Positions 22,000 to 34,862 of a stretch of DNA of 64,000 nucleotides are shown in pieces. The position numbers and the translations under genes are program-made. Each line of letters begins with the position of its first letter. Positions within the stretch are counted from its first letter, which is position 1. The stretch is from Pyropia yezoensis (lineage: Eukaryota; Rhodophyta; Bangiophyceae; Bangiales; Bangiaceae). The notes beneath the pieces are model-generated. The model was given only the letters and a program-made list of their open reading frames with translations. It did not search any database and was not told where the DNA came from. The stretch lies in NCBI GenBank assembly GCA_009829735.1, contig CM020618.1:12057119-12121118 (forward strand). The letters are read 5' to 3'.

Positions 22000-23802
22000 T
22001 CACTGGCCCTGCTGCACGGTGTCTCCTTCCAGCCCGTTTGTGGTTCCGACAGGGGCATCCACGCCTGAGGTCGCGGCAGGGGCATCCCCGCCTGAGGTCG
22101 CGGCAGAGGCATCCCGTACCCGCGGCCTCACCCAAAACACCGCCTGGGCAAGGTTCTCGCTGAGAAAACAGCGAGTCGACCGGCAGAGTCGCGGCTTCGT
22201 CAACCCCCCCCAATTGGTGCGCTCGCCGTCGAGCAGCAGCTGCAGGACGCCCCGCACTTCCTGGTCCACTGTGTCCCGCAGGGCCGCGTCCATCAGCTTG
22301 CCAATCTCTTCTTGCCGGTGGGCACCACCCTTCAGGCTGGGCTGCCACGCAGAGGAGGCCGCCAGCCGTGCACGGAGGCTCGCCCAGTAGCTGGTCCACC
22401 AATCCCCCGACTCGCTGACGTGGAGTCGCCGTTTGATGTGATCACGCAACGGGCCGAGCACCGTGGACCCCCCAAGCAGGGAGCGTGACAGGAAGAAGAG
22501 CAGCGTCATCACTTGGTCAGTGGCCTGCATGGCACTCAGGCGCACGTACGCATCATTATCATGGGAGGACGGGCCCCCATCTGCGGGGTCGCCATCGACG
22601 AGCACCCCCGCGTTGTCGAGCAGCGCGCCATGCCGCATCACGTCGAGAACACTGCGAAAAGAGGGAGTCCATATCACCGTGGCGTCCTGGAACCACGTAG
22701 GGGCGCGTACACCAACGTGTTGGCGGTGGCTGGACTCCACAAACGCCTCCACCGCGGCACGCACGGCCATGTTACAATGGTCGCACAGCAGCCGATCCAG
22801 AAACGCCAGGCGGCGGTCCGACAGGGTGCCACTGGGCAGGACCGCGTCAATGACGTCCAGGACCAGCGTCTCCTCGCGGGGTGATAGCTTTCCTTGATTG
22901 AGTGGGAAAGGGCTGAGCACCAGAGTTTGTTCCTCGCCGCTGGCCTCGGCAGGACGGGTGCACGGGCCCAAGCCGCGCCAGCAACGCCCAGGCTCATCCG
23001 CGTCATCGTCCCTCCTGTAGGTCATGGGTATCGACTGGGCCGAATGACGGCTCCACAGCCGAGCGAGTGGATCGGCGCGGGCGACCTTGCACATCCACTT
23101 CAACGACGAGCCGACGTGCGCGTCCAGTTGGGGCCCCTCTGCCATGGCCTCTCGCGACAGCGGCAGCAAGTGTGCCTTCCTGATTGCGAGGCCCACCGTG
23201 AACTTCACATCGGCGGCGTACTTGTTCTGCACGAGGTCGTTCGGCACTTCTGGATGGGATCCTTGATGAGACGCTGGGTGCAGCCACGAAGACACGGCAG
23301 CGACCGAAAGACTGCCGTGACCCAGAAATAGAAACTCACGCAGCACCGCCGAGAGTCGGTTGCGGCACCCACGGGTACGCATCATGGCCCGCATCCGCGC
23401 AAAAGCGCGCAACGTCCGACACACCACGCCGGCTACGGGGGCCCACGGCGCAAGCATGAGGGCAAGCAGCCACCACAGGTCCCACCCCGCCCACCCAGCA
23501 ATTAACTGCTGGATGAAAACGCCAACGACTAAGGCAAGGTACCCTATGAGGCACACCATGGCGGTTCGCCATTGGCGATAGACGTCAAACTCGGACGAGT
23601 CCGACGCACCCTGCTCGCCGGTCGGGTCTGGGAGCAGCTGGTACGCGGCGACAAAGAGGGCAACCGCGAATGCCGTCGTCTCAAAGGGGCCGTAGCCCAT
23701 GAAGCTTCGCCCAGCCTCGTGCTCCAGGTCGGCTACGACATCGCGGAGGCGGTCAACCTCGGCCGCTAGGCGCGCCAACTCCTCCGCCGCCCCGGCGCTC
23801 AT
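22000..23802 (-). CDS. Unknown multi-pass membrane protein, 600 aa
   Basis: Single exon. The ATG at 23802 (MSAGAAEELARL) is the first true ATG; further upstream only a TTG is in frame. Residues about 5-35 form a short heptad-like helix. A hydrophobic segment lies at about 40-57 and a block of two or three more at about 85-140, rich in Trp (GWAGWDLWWLLALMLAPW). The remaining 430 residues are soluble, with scattered Cys/His and conserved-looking helical segments (DQVMTLLFFLSRSLLG). The C-terminus ends in two and a half copies of a 9-residue repeat encoded by a 27-bp tandem repeat. Long single-frame length with good third-position GC supports a real gene. I do not recognise a family, and no neighbour suggests a function. 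Confidence 0.6.
   Translation of the reverse strand: MSAGAAEELARLAAEVDRLRDVVADLEHEAGRSFMGYGPFETTAFAVALFVAAYQLLPDPTGEQGASDSSEFDVYRQWRTAMVCLIGYLALVVGVFIQQLIAGWAGWDLWWLLALMLAPWAPVAGVVCRTLRAFARMRAMMRTRGCRNRLSAVLREFLFLGHGSLSVAAVSSWLHPASHQGSHPEVPNDLVQNKYAADVKFTVGLAIRKAHLLPLSREAMAEGPQLDAHVGSSLKWMCKVARADPLARLWSRHSAQSIPMTYRRDDDADEPGRCWRGLGPCTRPAEASGEEQTLVLSPFPLNQGKLSPREETLVLDVIDAVLPSGTLSDRRLAFLDRLLCDHCNMAVRAAVEAFVESSHRQHVGVRAPTWFQDATVIWTPSFRSVLDVMRHGALLDNAGVLVDGDPADGGPSSHDNDAYVRLSAMQATDQVMTLLFFLSRSLLGGSTVLGPLRDHIKRRLHVSESGDWWTSYWASLRARLAASSAWQPSLKGGAHRQEEIGKLMDAALRDTVDQEVRGVLQLLLDGERTNWGGLTKPRLCRSTRCFLSENLAQAVFWVRPRVRDASAATSGGDAPAATSGVDAPVGTTNGLEGDTVQQGQ
22051..22116. repeat. 27-bp tandem repeat, about 2.4 copies
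   Basis: Units start at 22051 and 22078 with one mismatch; a partial third starts at 22105. The repeat lies in the coding 3' end of the membrane-protein gene, so the repeat number changes the length of the C-terminal tail. Confidence 0.85.
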
Positions 23803-24369
23803 GCTACTGGGGATCACTCCTGCACCCGCGGCGCTGCCAGACCAACACCGCAAAGCCAGACAGCATCACGTCGGGAGCCAGCAACGACGGACCGAAGACT
23901 GCCTCGAGTCGCAGGCAGCCAGGTGGATCAACGCCAGGACAACGCGAGCTTCCTCGCGAGATTTGTGCGCCAGCGCACAACTGGAGAAACACGTCGTGCG
24001 TTGCACAGCAGGCAGAAGGACGCAATATCCAGAAAAAAAAAAAAAATCGATGTTTGGATTCCTCTCGATTAGTCGGGAGGTCAAGACTGTGGAGAGAAGG
24101 TGAATAGACAGGCGTGGAGGAGCCCCTCGTCTCTCGCGCTCGTCGCGCCCCCCCCCCCCCCCCTCGAACTTCGTTTTCCCCGCTTGGTGTCCCTGCGGAG
24201 AGCAGGACGATGCAAGTGCAAACACACAGCCCGCTACACTCGCGAATGACACCCCCGTCCACTGCGCTGCAAAACAATAGGGGGCCACGAAGAAAAAGAC
24301 GCGAACAGCCACGCACACACCACACGCTGGCGAAGAGCGTCCACCCGCCCGCGCTACCACGACGCACCA
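23803..24369. other. Intergenic
   Basis: Contains a 13-base A run near 24034 and a C run near 24150. Nothing coding is supported. Confidence 0.4.
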
Positions 24370-24897
24370 CTACGCCCCATACTTTTCCCGCTCCCCAACC
24401 ACACTCCACAGCTCGTCCAGCCAGTGGTGGGCGTGGATGCCCCCCCCGCCACCCCCCCCGCCGCCCGCGGCGGCCAGCCCTGCCACCGACGTGTGGCCAT
24501 CTACTCGAGCCGGAACGCCCGCCGCGCCGCGCAGGGTGGCCACCGCAATGCCGCCGCCGCGACCCGAGCCCGGCGGCCTGCCGCCGGCGGTGGCCAGCCC
24601 GCCAGAATCGGCCTCCCACGACTGGCGGGGGACGGTCAGTCGGGGAGGGGCCGGCCCATGGCCCGCCGACGGCCGCATAGGTGGCCCGGGTAGGGGGTCC
24701 CCCCCGCGGGGCCACTGGGATGCCCCGCCCCGGCGGTCGTCCCCCCCTGACGCCGTTGGGTCAATAAGGAGCAGCCCCACCGCCCCCGCCCAGGCGGTGG
24801 CGACTAGGGCGGCGGCAACCGCATCCGCGGCGGCCAAATCAGGGGCGCCCACAAACACCACGGGCGCGCCCGTTGTGGCGGCGGTGGCAGCAGCGGC

Positions 24898-24928
<31 letters not shown>

Positions 24929-25613
24929 GCTGACGCGTCACTGCCGGCGCGCGGCGGCAGCGTCGGCGCAGGAGGGGCAGCGAGCGGCAGCGGGTGCACC
25001 CCTGGCGGAGGCGGCAGCACGGGTGGCGGCGGCGTCGCGTGCGTGATGACCGCCAGGGGGGAAGCCGGGGGGGGCGGCAGGTGCAGCCGGGTGGTCGTGC
25101 CACCGGCGATGATGGCGTCTGCAGGGGAAGGGTGGGGGGGGCGGGGAGCGCACCACAGGAGCAGCACAGTCGGGGGGGTGGGAGCGCACGGTGGCCGCCC
25201 ATCAAAAACGAACCGCAGCCGTACGAAGGAGTTTTGTCGTCAGCCCACAGCCGCCAAGGCGATGCTCCCGGGGGCGGTACCGGCGTGACCGCCGGGGGTA
25301 CCCTCTCCCTCCCACCCCTCCCCCCTCCCCACCCGCCGCTGCTCATGATGAGAGGCGTCGCGGCATCACCCCCCCCGCCGCCCGCCAAGACCGGCCAGAC
25401 ACGCACGCGGGGGCGACACGGTGACGGCACCCGGAAACGTACCGAGGTGGGGCGTGGCCGCCGCCGACCCGGTGGGGGGTGGGGACAGGAGCCCCGCCGC
25501 CTCGACCGTAATGACCACGATGCGCGGCGGCGGTGGCGGCGACGGTGGCGGCGGCGGCGGCGGCGGCGGCGGGTGCTCCCCGACGCCCGCAGTGGCTGGT
25601 TTCGGGGGGTGCA
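24370..25613 (-). CDS. Candidate two-exon hypothetical gene
   Basis: A C-terminal exon (24370 to about 25115) reads DAIIAGG, then a Pro-rich linker, poly-Ala, GAPVVFVGAPDLAAADAV and a hydrophobic WAGAVGLLLIDP segment, and ends HHWLDELWSVVGEREKYGA. A good acceptor (CCTTCCCCTGCAG) precedes it. A plausible first exon starts at ATG 25613 (GCCATGC) and contains IVVITVEAAGLL. The donor could not be fixed in a consistent phase, perhaps because of homopolymer errors. Function unknown. Confidence 0.3.
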
Positions 25614-26739
25614 TGGCCGCCTGCCGCGGGCGCAGCCGACGAGGGCTGGGAGGGGGAGAGGGGGCACAGCGGCAGGGCAGTGGGGCGAGAGGGGGGAGAG
25701 AAGGAGGGGGAGGGGGGGTGAGGGAAGGTGAGTGCGGGGAGCGAGGGGAGTTGGGGGGGGGTTGAGGAGGGGGAAGGGGGCAGTTGGGGGGGGGTTGAGG
25801 CGAGGCGAGGCGGGGTGGGGTGAAGGCTCGAGACGGGTAGGAACACAAGAGGGGCAGACGGGGGGGGGCAGAGGACAGACTTTGCTTGAGAGGCGGGGGG
25901 GGGGGGGGGGCGAGCAGAGGGGGGCAGCGGCAACGAGTCAGCGACAGACCACTCTATCGACGAGAGGTTGGGTGCAGTGGCAGCAGCGAGGAGCGCGCAG
26001 GGACACGGGCGAGGCGTGGGACGGCGGCGGCGGCGGCGGCGGAGGCGGGAGGCGGGGAGCGCCGCCGTGCCCACCGCACCCGCCACAGTGGCGGCCAGCG
26101 CAGCGGGAAGTTGACCCCACCTGTGCCCAATGGCGCACCCACCGCGGGTGGGGCCAGCGGCTGGCGCGGCGGATCACGCGGGCCGGCGGGCCAGCCCGTC
26201 AGCCGGACGCCCTGTCAGCCGCCAAGCCAGTGGACGGCAACGCACGCGGCGCGCGCCGGCGGGGGGGGGCGGGGGAGGGGAGCGGGCGGCGGCCGGGCGG
26301 CCGCCCGCGGGAGCTCCCGCGGGCACGGGGAGCTCCCGCGGGCAGGCAGCCGCCCACGGGCGGGCACCACCGGGGCAGCGGGCGGGGAGGGCGCCCGCCC
26401 TACTCGGCGCGGCAGCGACGGCCACCGCATCGGGAAGGTGGCGCCCGGTCGGTGCGCCACCCCGCCGTCGCCGTCGCCGCCGTCGCCGTCGTTGCCATCG
26501 CTGCCGCCGCTGTGGGCCGTCGTCGTGACGAGGACGTGCCGCGCCCGGTCGCCGCCAACCCCTCTGTGCTCACGCCCCTGCACCGCCCCCAAACCAAAGG
26601 GGGCCGACCGTGCCCCCCCCCCACGCCCCACCCCTCACGCCTCCAGCCCCCCCCCCAGCAGCACATGCCATCATCTGCAACCCCCCCCCCGCGCCCGCCG
26701 CCCTCCCCCACGCTCCGCGCCCCCGCCCCCCCGCCGGCC
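25614..26739. other. G-rich low-complexity intergenic DNA
   Basis: Purine-rich GGGGAG runs (25650-25920), CGG-type triplet repeats near 26020 and a GGGAGCTCCCGCGGGC inverted duplication near 26310-26345. Every reading frame is open because of composition; none has a recognisable motif. Confidence 0.5.
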
Positions 26740-29093
26740 TCACCGCCCCCGGCCCGGCTTGCGGCGCCCCCCTCGGACCGCCCGCAGCACCTCCACCACC
26801 TCCCGGTTGTTGCCCGCGTCCAAGTTCCGCTTGGACCAGTCGCTGCGCTTGAGCTTGACCGGCCGGGAGCCGACGTACTTGCCATTCATCTCGCGGAGGG
26901 CGGCGACCGCGTCGGCGGCGGCGCCAAACGAGACAAAGCCGTAGCCCTTGCAGCGGCCGGTGCGGCCGTCGGCGACCGCGCGGGCCATCAAAAAGGAGGG
27001 GTACTTGGAAAAGGCGGCCGCCAGGAGGCCGTCGGTCGCCTCGCCGCCCAGGTCCCCGACAAACAGCCGGTGGTCGTCGGCGGGGAAGGCCGCCAGGGAG
27101 CGGTCCACCCAAATGTCCCCAGCGACCGTGCGGACCACCCCGGGCGGCGGGGGGGGGCCGTCCCCGTCCCCGTCGGCGGGCCGCTTGCGCCGCCGCTTCT
27201 TCTTGGCGCCGCCCCCCGCCCCGGCGGCCGCATCCGTGACGGCCGCCGCCGACGCTGCCGACGCTGACGCTGCCGCTGCCGCCGCCGCCGCGTCGGTGGT
27301 GGCGGCGGCGCCCGACCAGGCCAGCTCTGCGGCCGTTGCGGTGGGTGGCGGCGGCGGCGGGAGCGGGGGGGGTATCCCCCCCGGCGGAGGCGCAGCCGCG
27401 GCGTGACCTCCCCCCACGGCGGGCGCGCCGCCCACCCCCGGCGGGAGGCCATACGCCCCCGCCACGCCCCCTGGCGGGGGCGGCGGGAAAAGCCCACCAA
27501 ACGGGTCGCCATAGCCGCGCGGGAAGAGCCCGCCCACCGCCCCGGGCGGCACACCGCCGACGCCGCCGCCGCCGTCGCCGACGCCGACGTCGCCGCCATA
27601 CCCAGGGGGAAAGGCCCCCCCTACAGCACCGGGTGGCAGGCCGCCGCCAATGGCGTCACCGCCGTAGCCGGGGGGAAAGGGGCCGCCCACCGCGCCGGGC
27701 GGCAGGCCACCAAAGCCGCCGACGCCATACGCACCGCCGCCGACGACGCCGGGGGGTCCAAACCCGCCGCGCGGGCCGCCCAGGCCGTAGCCAACACCCC
27801 CGCCACCGCCGCCGGGGGGGGCATACGGGCCGCCATAGCCCCCGCCCGGGGGTGGACGATAGCCCCCTGCCCCGCGACCGGCGGCGGCGCCGCCAACCCC
27901 GACGCCAAGCGGCGGGGCGCCATAGCCGGCGCCACCGCCAGGACCGCCCGGCGCGGAGCCGTAGCCGCCCCCAGCGCCGCCGCCACGACCGCCTCGCGGC
28001 GCACTATAGCCGCCGCCTCCGACACCCCCCCCGCCACCGCCACCGCCACCGCCACCGCCGCGCCCGCGGGCGCCCCCCCCCCAGCCGGGGTGGCTGGGCG
28101 GCGGTGGCGATGCCCCCCGATGGGGCCCATTCGGGGGTCCAGGCGGAGGTGCGCCGTCCACCCCCCGTGGGGCAGGAGGGAACTCGCCACGCCCGCCCCC
28201 ACGTCCGGCCCCACCGCCGCCACCCGCGTCGCCTACCCGACGGTCGCCCCCACACGGCAGTAACGGCGCGCCCACAGGGCCACCAACCCCACGACCGCCG
28301 TTGCCGCCGCCGCCACCGCCGCCACCGCCGCCACCGCGGTCGCCGCCGCGGTCGCCGCGGTCGGCGCCTCCCCCTCCGCGGCGCCCCCCCCGGCCCTCGC
28401 CGCCCCCCCTCCCCCCATCATCCACCGCGGGCGGCTGCGCGGCGGGCGCCCCACCCCCCCCGCCACTGGGCGCGACAGCGGCGGCGGCGGCGCTGCCCGC
28501 CGCCGCCGCCGCCGCCGCCGCGTCGCGGCGGATCTGCGCGCGCTGCCACGCGGGCGCCCCCGCCGGGCCGCCCGTGTCGGCCGCCGCCCGCGCGACGACG
28601 ACGACCCGCGGCGGGGGCGCCGCGGCAGCCGCGGCGGCGCCGGTGGTGCCGCCGCGTGCAGGGGGGGCGCCGCGGGGGGGGGAAGAGAAGCGCCGCTTCT
28701 TGGCGCCCGCCCCGCCGCCACCGCCACCGCCACCACCGCCGCCACCGCCGCCACCGCCGCTGCTGCCGCCATTGACGCCAATGCGGTTGCCGCCGCCACC
28801 ACCGCCACTACCACCGCCAGCCCGACCGTCCCCGCTGTCCCCGTTGCTGCCGGCGGCCACAGGCGCGGCGCCCGCCCCCCGCCCCTCCTCCCCTCCCCCC
28901 CCCCTGGCCGGCAAAGCCGCGGCGGTGGCGGCGGCAACCTCGGCCTGGAATGCCGCAAAGTCGGCGTCCGCATCGTCCGCGTCAGCGGCAGCGGCAGCGG
29001 CAGCGGTGGTGGGTGCGGCGGCGGCGGCAGAAGCGGCCGGGGTGGGAGGGGCCGCCGCCACGGGCGGGGGGGGGGGGGGGAGGGCACCGCCAT
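26740..29093 (-). CDS. RBM42: RBM42-like RNA-binding protein (start needs a frame correction)
   Basis: The C-terminal 150 residues match the RBM42 block: GDIWVDRSLAAF...DDHRLFVGDLGGE, then AFSKYPSF, then GRCKGYGFVSF (RNP1), then MNGKYVGSRPVKLKRSDWSKRNLD. This is a single RRM with the RBM42-specific extensions on both sides. A Lys/Arg-rich nuclear-signal stretch (KKKRRRKRP) precedes it. The N-terminal 550 residues are Gly/Ala/Pro/Tyr low complexity with GAVGG-FPPGYG repeats. RBM42 is a spliceosome- and hnRNP K-associated protein in other eukaryotes. The long frame has no ATG at its 5' end. The best start (29093, CATGG) is in another frame, separated by a C15 run (29080-29066); C13 or C16 would join them. 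No intron was needed. Confidence 0.8.
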
Positions 29094-29117
29094 GACAGCC
29101 CGACGGCGGGCACACCG

Positions 29118-32100
29118 GCGGACACCGGCTGGGGTGGGGGGGGTGGGAGAGGCCAAATCAAGAGGGAGGCAAAGAGGTGGGGGTGGGGGGGAAGTGGGGC
29201 CCCACGCAGGGCACGTGCTGGCGGCGGAGGCACGGTCCGCGCCGTTGTGCAGGTAACGGAGAGGGGCAAGGGGCACGCGGAGGCGCTGTCCGTGGCAGAG
29301 ACGCGGCGGACCCGCCTTTTTTTCTCCCATATTTCCCCACTCTGTTTCAAGCTTCACGAAGACGTCAAAAAGAGAGAAAATAGGATTGCCACTTCCAAAG
29401 TAATGTATTTTATCGGGTATAGCTACAATACAGTACTGTGAACTGAACCCGGGTATCCGGATACCAGTTCCTGTCTCTCAGCTCAGGTGCCATGCACATA
29501 CGAGATTCCCGATTCAGCCGGCCAATAGAATCTGACCCCTCTGTTAACGTGGGGACCTGGTGCCGAGCTCTCGACCGATCCTGGCCGCAGCTGTAAAGGG
29601 ATGGCCCGCAGCGCAACAAGGTCCTCGGGCATCAGCCTATAGAATCCTCGGGATAACACTTTCACGTCATGAGCTCGACCACCGAGAAAAGCGACAAGAA
29701 GTACCAATATAATATCAATGTTTGGAAAACATGTTGGCCTCGGGTAGGTTTCGAACAGTACTCTCCTGTCACAGTCTTGTACCTGGGCTGCCCCCATCTG
29801 TCCGCCCCCGCGCCCGCCCCCTCTCTCTCACACTGTCCAGTGATTTGCATCAGCACCCAGGGTCGCGCTCTGTATCCACTGGCACCGCCAGTCGCCCCAC
29901 ACATGACGCATGCGGGGGGGCCCCCCCGTCCCCCGCAGCATGACCTCCGCTGTCTCGGTCGCCGTCGCCGCCACAGCCGATGACGACACCGCCGTGACAG
30001 CAGCCGCCGCCGCCGCCCCTTTGCGGCGGGCGCGGCGGCAGGAGCAGTGGTGATAGCGGCAGGTTTTGAGGCTTTCCGCCGCTGTCACCATCTGGGAGGG
30101 GGCCAAGCACCGCCTCCGCCGCCGCCGCAACCCCCTCCAGAGCCGCTAGCACGCCCGTGAGCGCCGCCGCCGCCCAGCGGGCCGCGTCGACGCTGCCGCT
30201 GTCGAATTCCGGGGGAATCCCATGCCCCCGCCTCGGCCCCTGCCGCACACGATGCCGCCTCTGTCGCCGCATCCGGAACCGCCCTGACACACCTTCCGTC
30301 TTGTCTCATCCTGCGCAGCGGGCGGGATCGGCCGCGCGACGACCGCGACCCACGCCGCCACACCCCACGCCCCCGCTGCCCACAATGTATCACTTATGAC
30401 TACATTGATGAGCGCCTCCCTCCCTCCCCGCACCTTCACTTTTTCGAGTCGTTCTCCTCGAGTCAGCTGCGAGAACTGCGCGAGGAGGGCACACGCCGAC
30501 GCCACCCTCAAAAACTCGTTCATAATATGGTGCCTCCTCCTCACCCCCTTAGCGATCCCTCTCCACTCTTGTACGTCCTCATCTAAAATGCACCTCATAG
30601 AGGTCCAACAACGTTAGTCATACAGAATGACGCCGCTCTCTCCACTGCCTCCTGAAGGGCGAGCAGGGAACATTCAGATGTTCTGAAACTTTTCAGATAG
30701 CACCAGAAGCGCTAATAAAACTTAAAAAGCGTCCCGATTCAAAGCACGAATCTCGTACGTGCATGACACCCGAGCCTCTCTCTCGGGTGTCTTTCCACCT
30801 CTCTCTGTGCGTGTTGCAAGGATTTTCAACCAATAAGATGCACCCATTCTGATCGAGAAGTCCGCTCTTAACTGGGCGTGTAGCCCCGACCACTGCATTT
30901 AACTCGCCGCCACCGTCTTCTCTGTCGGTCATAGCCGCATGTGCAATCGCAATCAGCCCCACAACAGCGCAGTGCTGCTTATGTAAAGGAAGGTTCAGGA
31001 AAACGCCCTAAATCGGGTTTGCGGGTTGCGGTTGCGATTGCGGACCCCCTCTCACGGTACCGTCCGCCCCAGCATTCTCTATTCTTTTTTTGCGTACCTT
31101 ATGTGGCCGTTTCGTTGGGCGACGTACGCGCTGCATACGACCATCACGTGAAGCACCATGCGCTGCGCTACAAGAGCCTATATCGCGGCAGGGTGTACGT
31201 CTCCCGCCCATCACCATCGTATGCGCCCCACAGCAGCTGTCAAAACAGGCCCGAAGAATATTGTGGAAACGAGAAACCGGCTGTGGAAGGGGCCTAAAAA
31301 TGCGCTTTTCTCAGATGGAGGTGCTGGACGTTAAAGAGTGCTGGTTGGCTGATACTCGCTCAGTTATCAAGACCAGACCGCGTGCTGAGTTTTTATTGGT
31401 TGATTCTCACGAAGTCGTTACCCGGAGCCTTCCCGCAAACGTGTGCACCGCAAATTTTTGCATAGGGCCAGCAGCGTTTGCGCAAAAACCGAGAGAAAAC
31501 GGCGTGACACGGCCATCCGCAAACCGTCTGTGGACTCGCCTCCGGGTCCATAAACAGGTTAAAACAGGCTTTTCCTGAACCTCCCTTTAAGCACCACTGC
31601 GTAGGCGCATGGGCTGCACTGCCGTCTGCGGCGACAACCCCCTGGCCGCCCCCACGGTCATCGCCAGCGCGGTCCTCCGCAACGTGGGGATGGCCGACGC
31701 CACCGACACGACCGGCCAAACCACCGCCACGACTGCTGCCTTCTCCAACGTTGCCGCCGCCGGCTCTCCCGTCGCCCATTGGTCCCACTCGGGCATAAAG
31801 TGGGGGGCACCCGTCCGTCACACACGCCACACGGTGCAGACCTGCCGGTTCCGTTCCCCGTTCCACTCTGCAATCCCCTCACTGCAGGGTGGACACACAA
31901 CCACTTCGTCGCTCCCGTCGCCCGCTCTCCCACCCGCTGCCAACCCGATGGAACGGGCGGGAAACGACAGCCCGCAAAAAGGACGCACCCGGTAACGGGC
32001 GGGGCGCGGTGGTACACTACTAGGGACACGGACGCCGCGCCGCCACAGACGGCGTTGCCGCCACGCCGGAGGACCGTTGGGCCACGCCCCTAACACTCGT

Positions 32101-33900
32101 GAAGACGGTGCAGCCCTTGACGCGTCGCCACCAGCGCCGTGCCATGCAGATGGCAATAAGGGGGTGCGGGAGGGAGGGGAGAGCGCCGTCGAGCCAAAGC
32201 GGGCGCGCATCCCAAGATGCCGGGCTGAAGGTGGGGGGCATGGGCGGAAAGTAGACAGGCACGTGGCCCGGGCGACTCCCCCCCCCCACCCGCGCCCGTC
32301 ATCCTGCGCTGCTCTTACCGCCATCCCGACGCCGACGTCTCAACACAGACCCTCCCTCCCCCCGCCTGCTTCCGCTGCCGCCGCATCTACCACCCCCTCG
32401 CCGTGCCCCTCACCCACAACAGAAGCCTCCCAGCTTCCCGCCCCCCCCCTTCCCCCCCTTTCCTCCTCCACCAAATAGCCGGGAGAGGCAAACACAAGAA
32501 ACAAGAACAATAACTGCCACCGCGGCAGCCGGCGTGCAGCCCCCCACACACCCCCCAGACACACACTCCCCGGGAGCGACAGCGGCAGCGGGGCGGGGTC
32601 GGGCGCAGAGGGCGAGCACCTGCCCTCTCCAACCGACGGGCGGCCATGGCAATAGAGGCCGCCGCCGCCGCCGCCGCCGCTGCTGCCGCCGCCGCCGCCG
32701 CTGCTGCTGCCGCCCTCGCCGCCGCCGCGCACACAGCGGGAGGGGGCGGGGTGCCGCACGGTCGGGGGGGCAGCCCCCCGCCCGCCTTCCCCCCCCGCGG
32801 GCGAGGTGTACGGGGGGGGGGGGTGGGCGGCATTAGAAATGTAGGCTCGATGGCTAGACGACGGTGGAGGGGAGGGGGAGAGGCTACACCCCTGCCCCTG
32901 CCCCCGGGGGGCGGCGGGCGTGTATCGGATACGCCGGCGGCTGGCGGGCGCAGCTTGCGGTCGCACTGACGAGGCGGCGGCGGATTGAAATGGGCCACTG
33001 CCGCCCGCGGGGAGCGGGCCGGCGATCACCTGGTGCACCAGGTCGAGTCGGATCCTTCCAATTGACAAAGGCGCATGCATCCGAGGGGATGATGAGCGGT
33101 TGCACGTCATATCCAAGGGCGGCCCACCTCATGCCAATGGCCAGCACGCTTTCAGATCCGGCCACACGGCCCAAAGAGGCACTTCACTGTCACTCCGTGG
33201 TCCATGTGGGGTGTGGTGCTGCGGCCACAGGGTTGGCACGCGCCGTCTCGTAGACCGTAAAACCAGAGCCGTGCAGGGCAGCGCGGCGGCGGCGCTCCCG
33301 CCACCCGCCACCCCGCCCCCTCCCTCTTCACCACCACAGCGCCCTGGGGCCCGCCAGTCGGCCGTCGTCTGTGCGGCGGCGCGATCCCCGGCCGCTGCGG
33401 GGACGTTGGCCGTCGAAACGGCCCAGCGCCACATGGTGAGATGGGATACGCGGGAGGGGGCCGGGGAGGCGGAGTTGGCCTTGGGGGGGGGGGGGGGGAA
33501 GGGCGCACAGAGGGTGTCGGCGGACCTCGCCGCCGGCGGGGATGACGCCCCCGGTAGGATGAAGGTATGTTTGTTGTTGTGTTTTGGCGCGTCGCTGGGG
33601 CCTCGTCCGTATGTGCACTAGGCGTTCCCGCCCAGCGCAGAGTAGATGGCGGATGGACCAAGCGGCTTGCGGCGAAGGGGGCGGGGGGGCGCCTCCCGGT
33701 AGGCTCTCTGTGCGCGCTTCCCCCCCGACTTGCGCGGCTGTGCACTGTCTGCGGGGCCGAGCACGGCGTTCGCTGTCGGCGTGCAGCGCTAGCTTGGACG
33801 GGCGCCGCCGCCGCCACCTCCGTCGCCGACGGGTCGGAGCCCCGCCCGCTGGTGCTCGGTTCTAAGGAAGAGCAGCGACCACCACCGCCCCAGGCGGACG
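29118..33900. other. Long intergenic and low-complexity interval
   Basis: No gene is supported over 4.8 kb. 29.35-29.75 kb and 30.4-31.6 kb have lower GC and a 14-bp palindrome (29452-29465). 32.65-32.72 kb is a (GCC)n run, and 33.48-33.50 kb is a G run. A frame starting at ATG 31609 (129 codons) has good start context but no recognisable content. Confidence 0.5.
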
Positions 33901-34862
33901 ATGGAGGCGGCTGCAGTCGGCGGCGGTGGAGGAGGCGGCCGCGGCAGCCGCGGCGGCGGCTGTCGCAGCGGCGGCGGTGGCGGCGGCGGCGACGGTAGCG
34001 GCGACGGCGCGCGACGCGGGGAAGACCGCATGGGCACAGCGGAGGGCCGCCCGGAGGGCCGCGCGGAGGAGGACACCACCCCTGTGGAGTATGGCGGCGC
34101 TGCGGATACTGGGACCAGTTGGCACGCCACGACCGCCGGTGCTTCCGGTGGCCGCGGCGGAGGTGGTGGCGGCAGTGGTGGCGGCGGCGGTGGCGGGGAC
34201 GTGGCGGCTGCGCAAGCGGCGGCGGCGGCGGCGGCGGCTCCAAACGACTTCACGACGTCGATGGCGGCGTTTGGTACGTCGCCGCCAATGAACACTGCCA
34301 TCGGTGCCGCCGGGCGCATGCTTCCCTCCCGACCCGACTATGAGGCGGGTGCCACCACACGCGGTGGACATCGATGGGGGGAGCGTGACTTTGACAACCG
34401 CATTGAGGAGGGCGGCCTGCGTTCGTCTGCCACCCAGGCCTTCCTTTCGTCGGTCGCTGCGGGAACGGGTGGCGCCACCGCCACACCTGCGCGCACGGCA
34501 GATGTGGGGTACCGTGCCGTGCGTCCGGCGCCATCGCCATTCCATGGGCCGCGAATGGCCAAACGCCCCCGACGGGGACCGTCCCACGCGGCGTTGGCGG
34601 CGAGTGCTTCCGCCGTCAATGGGTCGGGGCTGGCGGGGTACGCGGCTGCGGGCGACGCGGGCGTGCAGGTGCACGTGAAAGAGCCACCAGCACGGCAGCC
34701 GCCACCGGTGGGGTACTCGGGAAGCGCCCCCGTATCTGCCGCTGCCACCGTCCTTGCCTCCACTGCTGCCGCCGCCGCTGATCCAGCGGCTGGCGCCTAC
34801 GGGGCGTGTGGCGCCTGTGGAAGGTGGAGCAGCATGGCCGTCGCCGTTGCCTTCGTCATCTG

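Noticed and set aside
29731..29770. GGTTTCGAAC resembles the reverse complement of a tRNA B box on the minus strand
   Set aside because: No matching acceptor stem, D arm or anticodon arm can be placed around it.
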